From contig JAUEDM010000007.1 in NCBI GenBank assembly GCA_033439685.1, positions 1,302,001-1,366,000 of the forward strand: 64,000 nucleotides of DNA, read 5' to 3'. The translations under genes and the position numbers were made by a program. Below the pieces are notes generated by a model. The model saw only the letters and a list, made by a program, of their open reading frames with translations, did not search any database and was not told the DNA's origin. Shown here piece after piece: positions 23,801-34,541 of this stretch; the first letter of the stretch is position 1; each line of letters starts with the position of its first letter. The DNA is from Apodospora peruviana (taxonomy: Eukaryota > Ascomycota > Sordariomycetes > Sordariales > Lasiosphaeriaceae).

Positions 23801-24827
23801 CGAACACTGGTGTCGAACGGGTCAAGACTCTTGAGGCTTTTGATTACCTCGCAGAAACCTTGAGCGCGGCAGATGTATCCTCTTACGGATCGTTTGCCAT
23901 GTTCAAAGAGGTAAGGAATTTGTCCTTGGCATATTTTGCGATTTATTTTGTGCTAAAGTTTACAAGCAGGAGCTTCTCGATACCACCCTCCCGGAGCTAT
24001 CACCAAAAGCACAAGAGGATTATATCATCGGACTTCAACTCCTCGACGCGCCCAACGTCACACGTTATGACTCGTTGGTAACCTCGTTGCCATCAGCACT
24101 CAAGTCTCTCGCGAAAGCCACCCTCAAAGCTCGCATGGATACGATACAGAAGGAACCAACTCCACAACAACTTGTTCCTCTAGATGAGCCTCAAGTGCTT
24201 GACTACATCCAGACGAGCTTCAACACGCCCTTACCCGGTACCCCTGAGATATCGCGGATCGACCTCGCATTCGCATTTGACCCCATCTCCGAGTCGGATT
24301 CTTCCCCGCCGCAGCCGGCCTCCTACCTCGACCCTTCCGTCTTTGACCGCACGCTGGAGCTTATTGTGCTCGACGTGGCGCCCTATGTGCGAGGAATTGT
24401 CGTCTACGATTCACATCTGCAAAGACAGCGACTCAAGCTTAGCAACTTGATCAGCGAAGGAGGACGGAAAGCAACACAAGGATCGAAACGAATGCGAACT
24501 ACACGGGCAGCTCTCTCGGCGCTAGAAGGTGGTTCGCGAAGTACCACCCGAGGAGAGAAATGGTTCAAGGCGGACATCAATCCGCATTTGGTCATGAAGA
24601 CGGCCGGGCGGGGATGGGCCGGACAACACCTTGACGTGGAGGCGCCACCAGTTGGTGATGTTGCGGAGGGGACCGCAACACCCAGTAGCCCGTCTGAACT
24701 ACCTTCGCCGCCTCCCAGGAAGAAGGCAGTTCCCAAAGGCAGGGGCAGGGGTAGGCCCAGGAAGAAGATCGTGGAGGACGACGGCAGTGATGAGCTTGAT
24801 GGTGACAGTGGTGAAGTACCTGCATGA
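20878..24827 (+). CDS. elg1: Elg1/ATAD5-type PCNA unloader (RFC-like AAA+ ATPase)
   Basis: Exons 20878-23910 and 23970-24827 (59-base intron, GTAAGG...CAG) give 1296 residues; a second Met at 20902 is an equally good start. It is the large subunit of an alternative RFC complex that removes PCNA from DNA after replication. The AAA+ core has Walker A GPHGCGKT (22834-22857), the continuation EVFEINSGGRRSGKDIMEK, a Walker B-like LILLEEVD (with the Glu-Glu form known in ATAD5) and a sensor-1 region FIMTCND. Before the core is NWTQKYAPTSAVEVL, the usual RFC-type entry. Between Walker A and B is an insert of about 70 residues carrying a canonical PCNA-binding motif QSTMNAFF (23068-23091). Two more HPFF motifs occur at 20938-20961 and 21778-21804. 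The long N-terminus is basic and disordered. The C-terminus ends in an AT-hook-like GRGRGRPRKK. Confidence 0.9.
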
Positions 24828-25311
24828 GGTGTAGGGTTTGATATAATTACCTAAAATACCTTACCAATCTAGTTATACGTAGTTAGAGATGAGCATGATG
24901 TTAGAAATGAATGAGTTTGACGAAGAAAATCTTTTGCCTTAGTTCTAGGTCATTGCTACGTTGGCTGAACATTTCCTGGTTTGAATCATCTCATCGCAGA
25001 AAGAGGAAGCCAGATAAACGGGACACTAAGGTAGGTGGGAGATCTGGTGACCGACACCATGAACCTTTAACACATTTATCAACCAAAGTTGAACCATACC
25101 TCAACGCTACCAGGTAGTCTCTCTACCTAGGTTATTTGTACCTGTGGTTCTTGATATCCACCAAATCCTCAGAGACCGCGTCCGACATTTCATGCTCATT
25201 AAACTACCATGAAAACCCTCCACGGCAAACCAACATTAGGCCCTCCAGAAATAGATAACGTACCCAACCATTTTCATCCAATTGCCAGCCCTCGAGAAGA
25301 CCATCCAACCT
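24828..25311. other. Convergent intergenic region
   Basis: 484 bases between the 3' ends of the Elg1-like and RS-domain genes, AT-rich at its start; contains the palindrome ACCTAGGT at 25125-25132. No gene seen. Confidence 0.6.
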
Positions 25312-26568
25312 TCATCGGTAATAGTATTCATCATCACGATCACGTTCATTATACCGGCTGCTTCTCCGCCGGTCTGTATTGTTATCATCCCGGTAGACAT
25401 AGAGGGTCTCCACTTTCCGGGCGACGGAGATTTCGTCCTCGTAGTAATACTTTTGTTGTTGTGGTAGTTTAGGTTGAGGAGGCAGTGGTTGTTGTTGCTG
25501 CCAATTCCGTTCCACGCTTGCCGAGCGTCGTGACGAGCCACTGGTTGTTGATGACCCGCCGCCGCTACTTCTCTCAATAGTAACGTACCGCTGGGATGAA
25601 GAAGCCGTCGGCGGGTAATACGTCTGCTGCTGCTCCCGCGTCGGTCGCCGCTCCGAGATTGGCGATCCGGCCACGGCCATGGTTGTGGATGAGGGACTTG
25701 GCGGGTCAGCAGCGCCACTGTTGTTCACGAGGCTGCGGCTACAGCGGGGCGGCGGGTTGCTGCTGTCGCTGACTTGGAGGTATCGGTTATAGTCGAGATT
25801 CCTCTCCCCGTCCCTGCTCCTGTCGCGTATCACGCGGGTGGTGTTCTCACGCACAATGACTTGGTCGGCGGGCAGTTCCCAACGCCGGGGGCCCCGGCTC
25901 CTGCTTCGGCCATCGCGGTATGCCACCGTCTCTACTTCTTCTTCGGCCTTGAGCAAGTATCCTCCTCGACCATCTGATGCTCTGCCCTCGCCACCTCGAT
26001 AGCCTGCGCGCCGGTCCGGGCGGTCTCTGTAGGCAAGTTCCCTGCTGCTGTTGCTAGCGACACTACCGCTGCCATTGCCGTCGCGGTTGCGGTCGCGTTC
26101 ACACTGACGACCGTCTGTCTCTTCCTTTTGGAGGATTTTGTCGGCCTTTTTGGCCTTCTTCTCGAGCTCCCAGGCTTCCTTGTCACCGTAGATGAAGCCT
26201 TTGGGCCAGTATTTGTGGGCAACGACTGTGGCGGCGGCAACAGAACCGAGGAATATGAGCGAGGTCTTGGCCACGGCACTCTTGCTGGTGTCGACATTGT
26301 CATTGCCGCGGCCGCTATAGTACCGCCTGGTTTTGGAGCTTAGGCGGTTGGGAGAGCTTGAGCTGGATCTGGACCTGGACCTGGACCTGGACGGCGACCT
26401 AGGCTTGGATGGAGCCCTGGATTTGGGTCTAGATCTGGATCTGGATCTGGATCTGCGTCTGGATCTAGTCCTAGGGGATCGTGACCTGCTTGATCGTGAT
26501 AGGGATGAGGAGCGTGAAGCCGGGGATGAGTTGGTTGGCGTCTCCGGAGGAGACTTGTACATGGTCAT
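25312..26568 (-). CDS. RS-domain membrane protein of unknown function
   Basis: Single exon, 418 residues; a second Met two codons in (26562) is also possible. Residues about 18-72 form an Arg-Ser dipeptide domain with SRSRSRS and RSPSRSRSRS runs, in the style of SR splicing proteins. It is followed at about 101-119 by a hydrophobic segment (TSLIFLGSVAAATVVA) that reads as one transmembrane helix. Then comes HKYWPKGFIYGDKEAWE and a Lys/Glu-rich, probably coiled, segment. The KYWPKGF..GDKE..E motif recurs in small fungal membrane proteins as far as I recall, but has no known function. The C-terminal 250 residues are Arg/Ser/Pro/Gln-rich and disordered. No RNA-binding domain is present. RS domains are the targets of SRPK kinases, and one such kinase-like gene lies at 55873-57276. 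Confidence 0.75.
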   Translation of the reverse strand: MTMYKSPPETPTNSSPASRSSSLSRSSRSRSPRTRSRRRSRSRSRSRPKSRAPSKPRSPSRSRSRSRSSSSSPNRLSSKTRRYYSGRGNDNVDTSKSAVAKTSLIFLGSVAAATVVAHKYWPKGFIYGDKEAWELEKKAKKADKILQKEETDGRQCERDRNRDGNGSGSVASNSSRELAYRDRPDRRAGYRGGEGRASDGRGGYLLKAEEEVETVAYRDGRSRSRGPRRWELPADQVIVRENTTRVIRDRSRDGERNLDYNRYLQVSDSSNPPPRCSRSLVNNSGAADPPSPSSTTMAVAGSPISERRPTREQQQTYYPPTASSSQRYVTIERSSGGGSSTTSGSSRRSASVERNWQQQQPLPPQPKLPQQQKYYYEDEISVARKVETLYVYRDDNNTDRRRSSRYNERDRDDEYYYR

Positions 26569-27856
26569 TTTGGCGGATTTTTGGTGTCGGTGAAGGGATT
26601 ATGATATGCAATGCATTCAAAGTGAATATGGTTATCCGGGTTGTTCTGGATGAGGGAACCGACTCAATTGACGATATGATTTCGCAAGTCAGGCTGTGTG
26701 GGAAGAGCCCTACCAGGGATCAATCCGACGAAGAGGGGCCATAGAACAACAGGTCGGTTGCGATTCTAACAGCATGTAAAGAGGAGAGGAAAGGGGAACG
26801 AGGAGATGACGACGACAGGAAAGGTGAAGAGAAGGTAAGCACGATGAAAAAAGGAAACGAGGTCTCCCACCCTACACTGGGTTATCTCGATTTGAGGGGT
26901 CTGGTCGCGGTCTGGGCCGCCGTGCTCGTTCTTTTAGAAACACACTGGAAATGGAAGGTTGGAAGGCAAGGGTTGGTTGCCGTTCCTCGCCTTCACCTTA
27001 TCTTGCGGCACAATGCCTCCCACCTTTGAGAGCTGAAACGCGTGCGGTGAGAGCGTGGGAGGACCAAAAGGACAGGAAGGACGGGGGGGTCAGCAACGAT
27101 GCATCTGCATCGGCATCCATTGGGTCCAACCATTTCTTCCAAAACAGCACATTCAATCGAGGTTAGTGAAATCATGCCGGACAGGAAACCAACATTCCAA
27201 CGATCCTATCCTCACTGCCCTGCAGCCTCGTCATCTTCTCCCGAGGGCTCTGTCGACCGTCGGGCCGGTGTGGCAGCAAGACAGGCCTCCAGGTTGCCCG
27301 AGGCCTGACGAGGATGACGAAAAGACGGCAAGATTGGATCGGGAAATAACAATCCGTACAGGGTTCGTATGTAATCCCCCTGTGCACATGGCAGCTTGGT
27401 CGGGCGGATCGGATCGGGCAACCCAGATTTCCTACGAAGCTCTGTTGTGGACGTTGAACTTGGATGCAATTTGTCCAGCCCCAGACGATGAGAAATGGGA
27501 GATCAGCGCTCGGGCGATCCGGGGCCAAAATACAGCGACAAGCTTTCCATGACGTCTTGGCGCCACCGTCTGCCCCGACCTGTCGGAGAGAAAACCTGGA
27601 ACGTTCAGCACCTACTTCCATTTCCATTCGTCGGTTGATTCTTCAGGGACTATTCCCGTCCGTGGCTATGAGACCCGGTGACACATCAACTTGTTATAAG
27701 TCATTGGTTGTAATTGTCAGTGTTCGAAATGGGCCACCCAAATACGCCGTCGCAGCCTGACCTACTTCCAACCAGAAAGAGGCAGTCAGTCTTCTTCCTC
27801 GCATCCCAGGCCAATCAGAAGCCCAAGATTGCAATGAAAAAGAGAACAGAAAAACT
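26569..27856. other. Intergenic between RS-domain gene and U2 snRNA
   Basis: 1.3 kb. The proximal 350 bases include a purine-rich + strand (26755-26850), i.e. a pyrimidine-rich leader for the minus-strand RS-domain gene. The longest open frame (27055-27552) is matched by an overlapping frame on the other strand and shows no domain, so I do not call a gene. Confidence 0.55.
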
Positions 27857-28034
27857 TCGTGTCGCCTGAAGGCAGTGTAATATCAGGGACACGGTGGGAG
27901 GTCAACCATAAGACAAGTCCAGAGGAGAAGACCTCTCAAGAGACAAAAATTTGGATCTTTGAGATGTGTTTCAGAGATTAAACTGAAAAGAACAGATACT
28001 ACACTTGATCTAAGCCGTCAGGCAAAGAGAGCTA
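27857..28034 (-). ncRNA. U2 spliceosomal snRNA
   Basis: On the minus strand the conserved U2 5' half is unmistakable: stem-loop I (GCC-TGAC-GGC), then GATCAAGTGTAGTATCTG with the branch-point-recognition GTAGTA at 27997-28002. Stem IIa (TTCAG...CTGAA) follows. The Sm site AATTTTTG is at 27944-27951. Near the 3' end a hairpin CGTGTC-CCTGA / TCAGG-C-GACACG with loop TATTACACTGCC fits stem-loop IV. The length of about 178 is normal for U2. Ends are set by analogy and may be off by a few bases. This RNA pairs with intron branch points such as the CTAAC/CTGAC sites seen throughout the window. Confidence 0.93.
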
Positions 28035-28080
28035 AAGAGAAGAAGAAGAAAAGAAACAACAAGACGAGCCAGGCGACGAG

Positions 28081-28089
28081 CCTTTTATA
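28081..28089 (-). promoter_or_regulatory. TATA box of the U2 snRNA gene
   Basis: On the minus strand TATAAAAGG sits about 47-55 bases upstream of the inferred U2 5' end, within GGTATAAAAGGCTCG. A pyrimidine-rich stretch (TTCTTTTCTTCTTCTTCTC) lies between it and the RNA start. Confidence 0.6.
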
Positions 28090-28916
28090 CCTGTGATGCA
28101 CGGCCGGTAAACAGTCAGTGGGTGACTCCCATCGCTTTTCTCATTCCAGGCAGAAGCCAACGCCAACTAAAGGTCGCTTTTGAAGACGGATTGAACTAAT
28201 TGAGGACGGAGTCATCAACCGGCTAGGCGGGGCTGTGTTTGTTGTGATTCATTTGGTGGCAACATCCTCTCATGTGAGCCACGGCATGGACGTCTTCCTC
28301 CCTCCGACGCCCTCGGATGCCTCGGCCCCACTTGCGGACCGGAGCCGTGGCAGCGGACGGTCGGTAATCGGCGTCGGGTCTCGGACCGTCCCGGATGCCT
28401 TCCTGGCCGGATCCATGATCCAGGGTCTTAGTCCCAGAAACCCTCTGCTGAGTAGCAAAACCAACATACGCATACAAATGCATACGGCTTCAAGCGCAGC
28501 TGCGGACGGTTAGCTGCACGAGTCAGTGTCGCGACGTCAAAGCAAACGATGCGCAGATCCATCTGGTCCGCTCTTCAGTGGGTCGACTGCCCTGTTCCGG
28601 CCGTAGAGGGATTACCTACCTACTCATGACATTCGATGGCACCTCTTGCTCTGTTTCAGATCCAGACATGTCTAGGTACTAGGACGAATGTTTGGAGAGA
28701 GTTCGAATTCCCCGTCTTTTTATATTATCTCGTGGATCAGGTAATTGGGCCAGCCGACTTGCAATTGGTAATTGCTGATTTCCATAATCCAGATCGTTCT
28801 TTCCAAATGATCTGCACGGAAGTTGCATCCTCAACCTCCACCTTCTCCTTGTGTCGTCATCTTGGGTCCTTGGGTCTTTCTTCGAGTAGAGGGAAACTCA
28901 ATTAGCAGTATTTTAA
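28090..28916. other. Intergenic between U2 and the FUSC-like gene
   Basis: 827 bases holding the divergent upstream regions of U2 and the exporter gene. Small frames only; no other RNA gene recognised. A tRNA-like word GTTCGAATTCCCC near 28698 has no tRNA around it. Confidence 0.55.
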
Positions 28917-31900
28917 ATGGACTCGGAAGCTGCCATGGACTCAGCAAGACCCCACAATGAAGCGAATTTGGATCAAAGTGACGACCAGCTCCGACAGCCT
29001 TCGGACGACAATCCCAAGACAACAGCCAAAAGCAGCGATGCCGCCGAGACATCTCGACAAGATCGACAACAACAAAAACCTTATGCAACTCGAGATGCCC
29101 AAGACGGTGATGGTAATGGCGACGTGGACGGCGGTGTTGAGGGAACAACGCAGTCAGAGAGGCCCGCCTTCTTGGCAAGTTGGGTCGCAAGGCTGGGCCT
29201 CGACAAGTCAACTGTCTTGATGATGCTCAAGTAAGGGAGGCTTCCTTTTAGTCGTCTATCTCTTCAGTCTATCTGATGCTGATATTTGGGTCGTGCCTAT
29301 AGGGGCTCTCTCCCGCCAACCATTGGCATCGCCATCTACCAGTCCACAGCCGTTGCCAACTACTTTGGCTCCTTCGGCTACCTGCTTCCCATCGTTACCG
29401 TCATTGCCCTGCCAATTCTTCCCAGAGGCAAGTTTGTCATGAACCTCGTTCTGATCCTCGGCCTCATCTGTCTTGCGTCCGCCGTGTCCCTGCTGGCTCT
29501 CTGGTCCGGCGTCCAGGCCCGTAACCACACCACTCCTCCTGGCGTCGACCCCCTTACCTCGGGCTACAATCCGAGTCAGGCTGTCGTATGTGGCATTTGG
29601 TTGTTCGCCAACATCTGGTTCATCAATCTGCTGCGCGCCAAACTGCCCAGTTTCAACTTGCCCGGCATCATCTACAGCATCCTAGTCAATGTCGCTATGA
29701 CCTCTGGCTATCATTACACGAGCACTGTCGCCGTCGAGATATTTGTGAAGAAGTTGCTTACAGTAATGATGGCCGCCCTTGCTATTTCCCTGGGCATCAA
29801 CCTCGTTGTATTTCCCGTGAGCAGTCGGTTGGTCTTGTTCAAGGAGTTGGCCGGTTGCATTGGCCTCTTACGGAAAACAGTGGCATTGCAAAAAGCCTAT
29901 CTTGTCAGGCTCGAGTCTGACGACATGTTTACCATGGCCACTCGAACAGAGACCATGATACACCAGTGGGAAAAAGCTGGGAAGCGCCACAAGCCCAGGC
30001 TGACCAAAGAAGCTGAAGCCGCCAAAGCGTTGCAGGAAACAGTAGCCAGTCTGAAGGCGCTCGCCGGTAAACTCAATGTCGATACACCCTTTGCCAAACG
30101 CGACATCGCCTGGGGGAAAATGAGTGCAAAAGACTTGGGCGTAATGATAGGTCTGTTTCGCAGCGTTTATATTCCCGTGTAAGTCCTGGATGCTGCGAGC
30201 GCATAAGTTGTTCACCCTGAACTGACAGCACTACCTAACTACCTAGTTTGGGAATGACAACCATGACCGACATCTTCAAGCGTGTCTCGGAGCGTCGCGG
30301 CTGGGTCGTCGACGAAAGCATGCCGGCAGAAATATTGGCTGAGAAGGAGATGGAAAGGCGGGTGTGGAATTCCGTCATGCAACAAATGCGCGAACCCTTC
30401 GATATTCTTTCCGAGGCCCTTGATCAAGGTCTCCTGCACGCAGCCCTTTGTCTGGAACTAATCCCTCGGCCCAAGGCAAATTCTAAAAATGGAGCCAATA
30501 TTGACGTCGAAGCAAAAGCTGGGCAGGTCAAACCTGGCGAACCTGGGTTTGCGAAAATCATCGATGAGAAAGTGAAGGCTTTCAGCTCGAAAAAGGGGAA
30601 GATGTTGCGGGAATGGGTCAGTCAGCGGGAGCTTGCCATCGAGGAAGAAATGATCGACAACCCTGGCTACAAGTGCTCTGCGGGACGGAGTGAGCGTGAC
30701 CAAGTCCAGCTTTACATTATACTTTTCATGGAGAACCTGATGCACACTGCTGGCATGGCCGTTCAGGATCTCATCACCTTTGCCGATGGAAAAGTCCAAG
30801 ACGGAACCATGAAGAGAAGTCGACTGATCGTGCCCACATTACATCGTCTACGAAAATGGGTCGTCGGCATTCTTAGCAGTGAAGACTCGTCGGCCGAGGA
30901 AGCGCCCGGCACGTTGGAATTAAGTCATGACATCGTCTTTTTTGGCGACGGATACAACCAGAAGAAGGATCCGGAGCATCTCCCACCCGTGACAACCTGG
31001 CAACATTTCGGTAACGGGCTACGCAAGTTCCCCAATTTTTTTGGGTCGGAGGAGTCAGTTTTTGGGTTCCGGGTCGCGTGTGCGACTATGACGGTAGGAA
31101 TTGTGGCATATTTGGAATCCACAGAGAGATTCTTCATAGAGCAGAGACTGGTCTGGGCAATGATTATCATCGCTATTGGAATGACGATGAGTAAGTCTTC
31201 CCCAGGTCCTGAGGTGTTTGCGCTGATGTTGACTCTTAACAGCGTCGGGTCAGTCCTTCTTTGGCTTTTTGTGCAGGGTTGGGGGCACCGTCATTGCCAT
31301 GTGTACCTCGCTCGTCATCTGGTACATCGTCGACGGACACACAGCTGGCGCCATTGTGTTCCTGTGGCTATTCACCTTCGTCGACTTTTACTTCCTCTTA
31401 AAATATCCGAGGTTCATCCCTGCCATTATAATTTCAATGATTACGCAGATCCTCATCGTTGGCTATGAGCTTCAGGCGGTTAAAATTGGCAAAGAGGCGA
31501 CCGAACGCAGCGGTCAGCCATTCTATCCGTGTGTATATCCCTGGAAGGCCATCTACCCCCGAAATTACCTTGTTAACTCCTTGATTTCAAGAACATACAC
31601 ATTGGCGCCTTATCGACTCGCTTGTGTAGCAGGCGGCAGCTTGGTGGCTTTCATCTGGACCATATTTCCGTCTCCGCTTACAGACGGGACTTGGTTGCGT
31701 CGTGACTTATCGGCAACCCTTTACCTCATAGCAAATTACTTCAGTGTCGTCAACTCGACGCTTCAGTCAAAGTTGGATGATACAGAAGGCGATATAAGCG
31801 ATCGCAACTCTCCAGCCTATCAACTACTCAAGGCTCGCTACAAGATTCACGGCAAGCTTATGATGATTATCCCATCCATGGCGGAGCACGCCGAGTGGCA

Positions 31901-32531
31901 AAAGTGGGAGCCCACCATTGGCGGCAAGTTTCCCCGGGAGGCATACGAAGAGCTCATCCTAAGGAGTACCCGTATCATGAGCTATTTGACACTCATGGCT
32001 TACACACTCACGCATTCCGTCTCTTTACGGCCCGAGAGCTGGGAGAACGACGGCGCACGAACTTCAGACGACCGCAATAACAACACCACTGGATCGAGCG
32101 CCGCCTCTGTCTCGAGCAATAACCGAGCGTGGCTTAATGCCGTAGCAGAGGTCTTTGCCAGTCTCAGCCCCACTCACCACAACGTCCTGTCCACATTGAC
32201 CCTGCTATCCAACTCGCTATTGTCCGGTCAAAGCCTACCGCCATTCCTGCCCCTTCCACGACCGTACGAGTTGACGCGGCGCCTGATGAATATAAGTCAT
32301 AATGTTACCGGCTCGTGCGATCAAGACCGAGAAGACGAGCCACTCCTGTCTGGTGACAAAGGCATCCTCGACCCGCGGCACATGGAGCAGCCGGGCTATG
32401 CTGAGTTTGCTGCTCTCCAGGTATGCACGGCTCTCATGTGTGACGACCTGGATGCGGTGATGAAAGCCGTTAGCGGACTTGTAGGCGTGGTAGACTTTAG
32501 TTTCCGTGTCAGGGAAAAGAAACAGAAATGA
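28917..32531 (+). CDS. FUSC-like aromatic-acid exporter family protein (ER/plasma membrane)
   Basis: Four exons, 28917-29230, 29303-30178, 30247-31190 and 31243-32531, give 1140 residues; introns are 72, 68 and 52 bases with GTAAGG or GTAAGT donors. The joins restore LMMLKGSLPPTIGIAIYQS, YIPVLGMTTMTDIF and GMTMTSGQSFFGFLCRVGG. An acidic, hydrophilic N-terminus of about 100 residues precedes an N-terminal bundle of hydrophobic helices (fungal ER transporter, 6TM N-terminal domain). A charged cytosolic segment follows, then a second bundle containing the FUSC-like core (IGMTMTSGQSFFGF). The C-terminal portion fits the DUF2421 region. The doubled membrane-soluble plan is that of fungal relatives of fusaric-acid resistance and aromatic-acid exporters. 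Substrate is not predictable from sequence. The family name is well supported; location at ER or plasma membrane is inferred from relatives. Confidence 0.88.
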
Positions 32532-33241
32532 TTTCGATAGGGGTACCTTATACATTGTCTTGGCTTTGTCTGTATTTTGGATAAGTCGCAAATGATAGAA
32601 GCGGACAAGCACAGCAAAGCGGCGTGGTGATTCACTATGGGGATATGTGCTTAACCCGTATGAATCGGATATGCTACACTTTTCTACTGGAAAAATCAAC
32701 CTCCGGTACCTGCATGGACCTAGGTAATGAGAAAACATGGATGTATGGCAGCTCACGAGTCACGATATATCCAGATCAACAGTACAGAAGTGCGCTTCAG
32801 AGCAGTTGGTTCAAAATTATGTCTTTATTTTTAATTATAACTTGTCTATGGATGCCTAGAAGCAAGTCTAAGTCTAAAAGTCTATAACGGCTCTGTCTGT
32901 CTCCCTCTTTTTGCGACCTCTCTCTATGTTTCAGGTTCCTCTCTTTTTCCTCGGCCTGCTTCTTGTGGTATCATGTCTACTTGAAAGTAATTGCCCATGG
33001 ATCTGTTGTGCCAATACCAATCAATGCCAATGCGCCGTAATACATGTGCGTAGCGTGAATCCTTCCCAGTCGACCATACTTCCGGATAGACATTTATAGA
33101 CGAAGGGTTTCGGCTTTGTAGGGGATAGGAAACAAGGTGTGGGTATTGTTTGTTTTCTTGTTGGGGTATTTCCCTCTTTAGCATCTCTCGTCATCCCTTT
33201 TTTATTGTACCCATCGTCTCCTGCTGCTGTTTTCCTCTTCC
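32532..33241. other. Convergent intergenic region
   Basis: 710 bases between 3' ends of the exporter and desaturase genes. Contains ACCTAGGT at 32718-32725 and AT-rich 3' UTR-like sequence near 32815-32885. No gene seen. Confidence 0.6.
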
Positions 33242-34541
33242 TCAGTTTTTGACCCACTTGAGCGCGCCGGGGACCTGGGGGTCCGCCTCGACAGCCTTGC
33301 AGGTGGTCCAGGTTGACCAGAGCTGGCCGATGAAGGACCGGTCCTCGCGGTGGTAGAGGGGTCCGAGGAGGGGCTTGATGGCCTCGGTGGCTCTCTCGGC
33401 CTTGTAGAATGGTATCCGGCTGTAGTTTCGAGGTGCAATGTTAGTGACTGTGCTTATCAATGGGGATACTGGGAAGGGCCGTGTTTGCTTACGGGAAGAG
33501 ATGGTGGACAACGTGCGTGTCGATGATGCCGTGGAAGAGGTGCTTGCCGATGAAGCCAAAGTCACGGTCGACGGTGGCGAGGGCGCCCTTGACAAAGGTC
33601 CAGCCCTCGGCGTCGAAGTGGTGCACATCTGGATGGTTGTGGTGCAGGTAGGTGATGGCGACGAGCCAGTGGTGAACCCACATGTAGGGCACAACGTAGA
33701 GCAAAAAGACGGTCTTCCAGCCGATGACGCCGGCGGCGAGGTACAGGGCATAACCGGTGATGGCGAGACCGAGGTCGGACAGAGCAATGAAGACGGCCTC
33801 GCTGGGGCGGAAGACGGCGCTGGTGGGCTCGAAGTGGCTCACACGCAGCCAGCCGGCCTGGTCGCGCTGCTTGCTGGCAGGACCGGCCGAGACGTTGAAG
33901 AGCAGGTACATCTGCCATCCGCCGAGCTGGTGGGCGAGCAGCTTGACGAGCTGCACGATGGGCACGTCCTCGAACAGCTCCGGGTCCATGTAGAGGTTGG
34001 CGAGGCGGCGCTGCTTCTTGTCGCTGGCGACTTGCGGCACAAAAGCCATGTCCTTCTCCATGTGGCCGGTGAAGCGGTGGTGGCGGTGGTGGGAGAACTT
34101 CCAGCTGAAGTAGGGGACCATAAGGGCCGAGTGAGCGGCCCAGCCGACGATGTCGTTGATGGTCTGGTTGGGCGAGAAGGCGCCGTGGCCGCACTCGTGC
34201 GCGAGGATCCAGAGACCGGTGCAGAGGAGGCCCTGGACGTAGCCGTAGACGATCCAGGCCACCGTCCGCAGGATCGAGTTCTCGATGCCGGGGATGAAGG
34301 TCAGGCCTGCCCAGCCGAAGGCCGTGATCATGGCCACATCTCGCACGAGGTAGCCGAACGAGCGCGCATACGACTGCTTGAAGCAGTCCTCGGGGATCAC
34401 GTCTCTGATGGTCTGGATGTCAGGGTACTGCGGTCCTTGCGCTCCCACGGGCGACGGCGGCGTCAATTCCAGCTTGGCGTCGCTGCTGTTATCGACCTTG
34501 CGGCTTCTCGCCCCGGCGGTCGATGTGGTCGTCGTGATCAT
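33242..34541 (-). CDS. Membrane fatty-acid desaturase, Delta-12/omega-3 type
   Basis: Exons (minus) 33493-34541 and 33242-33419, intron 73 bases (GTAAGC...CAG), giving 408 residues. It inserts a double bond into an acyl chain of a membrane lipid at the ER, making linoleic (from oleic) or alpha-linolenic acid. All three iron-binding histidine boxes are present: HECGH (115-119), HHRHH (151-155, in FSHHRHHRFTGHMEKD) and HVVHH (343-347). Hydrophobic segments lie around 70-112 and 245-290. The join restores HLFPRIPFYKAERATEAIKP. The N-terminal region PDIQTIRDVIPEDCF is typical of fungal plant-like desaturases. Delta-12 and omega-3 enzymes cannot be separated by reading alone. The protein is somewhat shorter than the usual 440-480. 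A pyrimidine-rich leader precedes the start. Confidence 0.9.

Noticed and set aside
28696..28712. GTTCGAATTCCCC followed by a T run, resembling a tRNA 3' end
   Set aside because: The preceding 60 bases contain no box A and no pairing acceptor stem.
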